Made by a program: the position numbers and the translations under genes. Shown here piece by piece: positions 60,910 through 64,000 of a stretch of 64,000 nt of DNA (position 1 is its first letter; each line of letters opens with the position of its first letter). The notes beneath the pieces were generated by a model. That model was not told the DNA's origin. It made no database searches and saw nothing but the letters and a program-made list of their open reading frames with translations. The stretch lies in NCBI GenBank assembly GCA_937951615.1, contig CALFBH010000001.1, positions 62,001-126,000 on the forward strand, written 5' to 3'. This DNA comes from an uncultured Saprospiraceae bacterium. Lineage in GTDB: Bacteria > Bacteroidota > Bacteroidia > Chitinophagales > Saprospiraceae.

Positions 60910-62142
60910 TCAACTCTGCATCCTAAACCAACGCAAAGAAGGATCTAAAAACTTATTATCCTTTTTCCCTTTGGTAATCGCCTTCGTAAATTTCTTGAAT
61001 TTCTTCCCACTCCTATAAGGTCGAAAAGCCTTATTGCGAAGAAAATCCTGATACACCTTCCGATCACCAAAAACGCCATCTCGGCTAGCTTGTTCCAGAT
61101 AATCATGCATAGCAGCAACATTATTGCTCAAAGCATGAACCTCCGCAATCCGATAAGCCATCAAGCCACGATAACTTTGACCAATATCGTAATTCGCAAA
61201 ACGAGCTTCCTTATAATATGCAATCGCCGACTCATAATCACCCTGCTCTTTTTTGAGATGTGCAATTTCTTCTTTTGGAAACGGTAAGTCCGGTCGGAAG
61301 ATAAGGGCTTTATTAAACTCACTCTCTGCCCGCTTCGAATTGCCTTTGGCGCCATACACCAAACCCATATAAAAATAAGTCATGGCATTTTCAGGATGCA
61401 AATTCAGAGCTTGTGTCAGGTCGCGAATAGCAGCATCATAATCTTCCAAAAAATAATTGACAGCAGCCCGATTATAATAAGCCAGAAACAATCGGGAGTT
61501 ACGCTCAATCGCTTGATCAAACCAGCCCCTTGCAATTTTCAGGTCGCGCTCCACCGGATTTTCCAAATCCTGATTGAAATAACGCGCTGCGCCAGCATTA
61601 CAATAAGCCATGGCAAAAGTAGAATCATAACGCACTGCCTGATAAAAATCCTGCAAGCCCTGATCAAATTTATTCTGCATACAAAAAGCCATGCCCCGAT
61701 CATTATAAAACTTAGGATTCAGCTTATCTATTTGCAGACTTTTGGTATAATATTCAACAGACTCCTCATACTGTTTAGCTTCATAATATGTTTTGCCCAA
61801 AGCAAAAAAAGCATCCGTAGAATTGGGATTCAGCTCTGCTAGCTTTTCAAAATCCTTAATGGCATTATCATAATCTTTGACATACAAATAAGTATAACCC
61901 CGAAAATAATAGGCTTTTTCGTAATCAGAATAATAATCAATAAAAGTCGTGAAGTCAGCAATGGCTTCTGTATAGTTTTTTTGTGCCTTATGTTTCAAAG
62001 CGGTTTTAAAAAAATAAAAATCTGGCTTATCTTCGGTCTGCGTATATCCGGGGGCTATCGCCCCTATTATCAGGACGCAGAGGAGGAGGGCTTTTTTTGC
62101 TGCGAATGCATGTGTTTTGAAATCTTTATACAAATCTGTCAT
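60910..62142 (-). CDS. Secreted TPR-repeat protein
   Basis: This 410-aa protein has an N-terminal signal peptide (AAKKALLLCVLIIGAIAPGY, then TQ) and about eight tetratricopeptide repeats at ~45-335 (YTEAIADFTTFIDYYSDYEK, YDNAIKDFEKLAELNPNSTD, YEESVEYYTKSLQIDKLNPK and more). The C-terminal ~45 residues are basic (FKKFTKAITKGKKDNKF). It should be periplasmic or surface-exposed and act as an adaptor; many Bacteroidota TPR proteins of this type are linked to envelope complexes. It converges with the zinc-ribbon gene, and no strong terminator was seen in the 180-bp spacer. Confidence 0.9.
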   Translation of the reverse strand: MTDLYKDFKTHAFAAKKALLLCVLIIGAIAPGYTQTEDKPDFYFFKTALKHKAQKNYTEAIADFTTFIDYYSDYEKAYYFRGYTYLYVKDYDNAIKDFEKLAELNPNSTDAFFALGKTYYEAKQYEESVEYYTKSLQIDKLNPKFYNDRGMAFCMQNKFDQGLQDFYQAVRYDSTFAMAYCNAGAARYFNQDLENPVERDLKIARGWFDQAIERNSRLFLAYYNRAAVNYFLEDYDAAIRDLTQALNLHPENAMTYFYMGLVYGAKGNSKRAESEFNKALIFRPDLPFPKEEIAHLKKEQGDYESAIAYYKEARFANYDIGQSYRGLMAYRIAEVHALSNNVAAMHDYLEQASRDGVFGDRKVYQDFLRNKAFRPYRSGKKFKKFTKAITKGKKDNKFLDPSLRWFRMQS

Positions 62143-62216
62143 AGTATTATACCATTATCAAAAGCTGTTGAATTTGAATTTGGTGTTTGGGTTTGAATTT
62201 ACAATATAATTAAATT

Positions 62217-62798
62217 TTGTTAAAAGCATATTATACAAAAAACATCATAGAAGCCGGCTGCGACGAAGCCGGGCGCGGATGCCTTTCAGGGGCAGTCTAT
62301 GCCGCAGCCGTCATCCTACCATCAGATTTTAGGCATGAACTGCTGAATGACTCCAAGCAACTCACCGAGCGGGAGCGCGAACACCTGCGCCCCATCATCG
62401 AGCAAGAAGCAGTGGCTTGGGCAGTAGCCTCCGTATCGCCTGCCGAAATTGACGACATCAATATCCTCAATGCTTCTTTTCTGGCGATGCACCGCGCCAT
62501 CGACCAACTCAGCATCCGACCTGAATCTTTGCTCATTGATGGCAATCGCTTCACGCCTTATAATTTCATTCCGCACCATTGTATTATAAAAGGAGATGGA
62601 AAATATTTGTCGATCGCCGCTGCATCTGTCCTAGCAAAAACCTATCGCGACGATTATATGGCTGATCTCCACAAAGCCTTCCCGATGTACAGTTGGGATA
62701 GCAATAAAGGCTATCCGACCAAAGCCCATCGCGCCGCTATCCGCGAGCATGGCACGACGCAGTATCACCGAATGACCTTTCGCTTGTTGCCGGAATAA
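62217..62798 (+). CDS. rnhB: Ribonuclease HII (TTG start)
   Basis: This 193-aa enzyme cuts the RNA strand at RNA-DNA junctions and removes single ribonucleotides from DNA. The catalytic motif is [14 protein letters not shown] with D16 and E17; later acidic residues are in LLIDGNRF (Asp near 104) and [11 protein letters not shown] (Asp near 143). The [16 protein letters not shown] block is typical. No ATG precedes the motif in this frame, so the start is TTG 62217 ([15 protein letters not shown]), ~15 residues before the catalytic Asp, which is the normal distance. The TTG start may limit translation. It diverges from the TPR gene. Confidence 0.95.
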   Translation: MLKAYYTKNIIEAGCDEAGRGCLSGAVYAAAVILPSDFRHELLNDSKQLTEREREHLRPIIEQEAVAWAVASVSPAEIDDINILNASFLAMHRAIDQLSIRPESLLIDGNRFTPYNFIPHHCIIKGDGKYLSIAAASVLAKTYRDDYMADLHKAFPMYSWDSNKGYPTKAHRAAIREHGTTQYHRMTFRLLPE

Positions 62799-62887
62799 GG
62801 ATTTTTTTGAATGTCGAATATTGAACAGTAGAATATCGAATGTCGAAGGGTGCGTGATCTTTCTGAAACAAGGCAATAATTTTTTAT

Positions 62888-62895
62888 TATTTTTG
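62888..62895 (+). promoter_or_regulatory. Candidate -7 box for the 62996-63697 genes
   Basis: TATTTTTG matches TAnnTTTG, 100 bp before the first start codon. No clear -33 TTG. Confidence 0.4.
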
Positions 62896-62925
62896 TAGAA
62901 TGGGCTTGTATCTTGAAAAATAGTT

Positions 62926-62968
62926 CTGAACTAGCTCCATCAGTGCGACATGTTTGTGAACATCACAA
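62926..62968. repeat. Partial third copy of the MITE-core repeat
   Basis: CTAGCTCCATCAGTGCGACA and the next ~12 bases resemble the second half of 36852-36990. The similarity is short and diverged. Confidence 0.35.
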
Positions 62969-62995
62969 TGAATCAAGCATTTAAAAATTAATATT

Positions 62996-63223
62996 ATGGG
63001 AGAAAAGAAAGTATTAACAAGAGAAAATACACCCACTAATGAATTACAAAGACCTGTAGAGAAGATATTTAAAGGCTTGAAATTAAGTTATCATGAGGTT
63101 TATTATTTAGATTATGATGTAAATGAAGATACTGGAATGATTAATAAAGATAGGCTGGTTGAGCATTACACAAAAGAGCAAACGACTCGTAATATGAAAG
63201 CTCTAAAAAGTGCTCGTCACTGA
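62996..63223 (+). CDS. Small hypothetical protein
   Basis: This 75-aa, basic-ended protein (MGEKKVLTRENTPTNELQRP, then VEKIFKGLKLSYHEVYYLDY and a C-terminal TRNMKALKSARH) has no signal peptide or membrane helix. I recognise no family. It ends 15 bp before the phosphatase-like gene, so they may share a transcript. The DNA is AT-rich like the next two genes. Confidence 0.5.
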   Translation: MGEKKVLTRENTPTNELQRPVEKIFKGLKLSYHEVYYLDYDVNEDTGMINKDRLVEHYTKEQTTRNMKALKSARH

Positions 63224-63238
63224 AAAACAGAATAACTT

Positions 63239-63697
63239 ATGAATAAAATAATATTATTACTTTTAATGGCTTGCACTTTCATTGCCTGCAAACAAGAAGC
63301 AGACTCTAATGAGGTTTTATTTGTTTGTACGCACGGAGCTGCAAGAAGCCCAATAGCAGCGGCGTATTTCAATAAATTAGCAAAAGAAAATGATTTAAAT
63401 TTTCATGCAGTTTTTAGAGGAACAGAACCGAATAAAGAATTGACTAAAGAGACCGTTGGTGGACTAACAGATGATGGCTTTGAAATTAACAAATGGAAAC
63501 CAGAAAAGGTATCTGCTCAAGATGTTGAAAAGGCTTATAAAATTGTAACATTTGATTGTGCTGTCCCTCCAATAAAGCCTTCAACTTTTAAAGAGGAATG
63601 GAATGGCACGCCATCAATAAGTAAAGATTATAATGTTGCACGAAATGTAATCAAAGAAAATGTAGAAGAATTGATTGAAAGCCTCAAGGAAGAATAA
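63239..63697 (+). CDS. Lipoprotein-type low-molecular-weight phosphatase/arsenate-reductase-like protein
   Basis: This 152-aa protein has a lipoprotein signal (IILLLLMACTFIAC, lipobox Cys17) ahead of a low-molecular-weight protein tyrosine phosphatase fold. The P-loop VLFVCTHGAARSPIAAAYF has C30-x5-R36. Downstream parts are shorter than in ArsC or Wzb, and the usual DPD-like loop is replaced by TFDCAVPPI near residue 103. Export of this fold is unusual because it normally works in the cytoplasm. It could act on envelope substrates or be a non-catalytic relative. Arsenic-resistance neighbours are absent. Confidence 0.75.
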   Translation: MNKIILLLLMACTFIACKQEADSNEVLFVCTHGAARSPIAAAYFNKLAKENDLNFHAVFRGTEPNKELTKETVGGLTDDGFEINKWKPEKVSAQDVEKAYKIVTFDCAVPPIKPSTFKEEWNGTPSISKDYNVARNVIKENVEELIESLKEE

Positions 63698-63720
63698 GTT
63701 GATTTAGAAATCATTAAAAC

Positions 63721-64000
63721 ATGAACAAAGAAATTTTTTTACCGAAAGACTTTAAGGTGCCTGAACAGCTAGAGACGAATCGACTTTGCTTGAGGATGTT
63801 GAAAGTTTCCGATGTAGTGAAAGATTATGACGCGGTGATGTCTAGTGTCGAGCATTTGCAAAAAACAAAACCTTTTGGCCCAAATAAAAAATGGCCCAAG
63901 GGTTTGACTGTTGAACAGAACTTAATTGATCTTGGCTGGCATCAAAAAGAGTTTCAGATGAGATCGTCTTTTGCATATACAGTCATGAATCTTGATGAAA
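63721..64000 (+). CDS. GNAT family acetyltransferase, truncated by the window end
   Basis: The frame starts at ATG 63721, 23 bp after the phosphatase-like gene, and is still open at base 64000 (93 codons). The sequence VPEQLETNRLCLRML with VSDVVKDYDAVMSSVEHL, then LTVEQNLIDLGWHQKEFQ and SSFAYTVMNLDE, is typical of the N-terminal half of RimJ/RimL-like GNAT proteins. The acetyl-CoA-binding motif lies beyond the window. Confidence 0.7.
   Translation, partial: MNKEIFLPKDFKVPEQLETNRLCLRMLKVSDVVKDYDAVMSSVEHLQKTKPFGPNKKWPKGLTVEQNLIDLGWHQKEFQMRSSFAYTVMNLDE

Overview
The window is a chromosomal segment of a Bacteroidota bacterium, most likely a Saprospiria-like (Lewinella/Haliscomenobacter type) lineage; the group is inferred from gene content, not from a search. 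The support is: two secreted proteins ending in type A type-IX-secretion C-terminal domains; several TAnnTTTG-type -7 promoter boxes and almost no Shine-Dalgarno sequences; a carbamoyl-phosphate synthase large chain without the allosteric domain; the rimP-nusA-infB order; and very large multidomain secreted proteins with thrombospondin-3, malectin, PA14 and discoidin modules. No rRNA, tRNA, CRISPR array or intact transposase gene was seen.

Layout. 0-9 kb: a fused glycosyltransferase, a HEAT-like hypothetical, a beta-carbonic anhydrase next to a bestrophin channel, serC, a Uma2 nuclease-fold protein and a T9SS-secreted protein. 9-16.4 kb: an accessory strip of small conflict-type genes. It holds a lone XisI, a XisH-XisI pair, a translationally coupled pair of PD-(D/E)xK-like proteins, an orphan antitoxin-like gene and a DUF433 antitoxin followed by an internally deleted DUF5615 PIN-like toxin. 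aspS, an AI-2E family permease and a GbsR/MarR regulator lie among them. 16.4-23 kb: a VIT-VWA surface protein, YwbE, a glucosaminidase, a lipoprotein and a YgjP-type metallopeptidase, separated by repeat-rich spacers that include a small MITE and a duplicated 127-bp element. 23-26 kb: an AT-rich three-gene cassette (nuclease-like effector, small middle component, SMC-like DUF2326 ATPase) that fits the ABC-three-component defence architecture. 26-33 kb: carB, a MacB-type permease and uvrB.

32.9-54.3 kb is the most striking part. Five consecutive same-strand genes encode secreted proteins of 855-1971 aa: a BNR/sortilin protein, a CotH/lamin-tail protein, a GH20 hexosaminidase fused to a metzincin protease, a propeller-malectin-PA14-discoidin protein and a sulfatase. 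Four of the five end in the same ~238-aa module, which contains a conserved EHRNH motif, two dockerin-like calcium loops and an invariant SSRVPK terminus. The fifth has an ordinary T9SS domain instead. The set looks like an extracellular machine for sulfated, N-acetylhexosamine-containing glycoconjugates, with the shared module as a candidate sorting, anchoring or assembly tag. The sulfatase start codon sits 14 bp after a strong intrinsic terminator, which suggests attenuation.

54.5-64 kb: the rimP-nusA-infB operon, with a terminator-like hairpin in its leader, then an SdiA-regulated-like lipoprotein and a zinc-ribbon protein, a TPR protein on the other strand, RNase HII with a TTG start, a small unknown protein, a lipoprotein-type low-molecular-weight phosphatase, and a GNAT acetyltransferase cut by the window end.

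Dispersed repeats are abundant. They include C/A-only leaders directly before three start codons, a 104-bp CAAATTC-rich element, a core shared between the MITE and two other places, and several palindromic elements. Together they suggest an actively remodelled genome.
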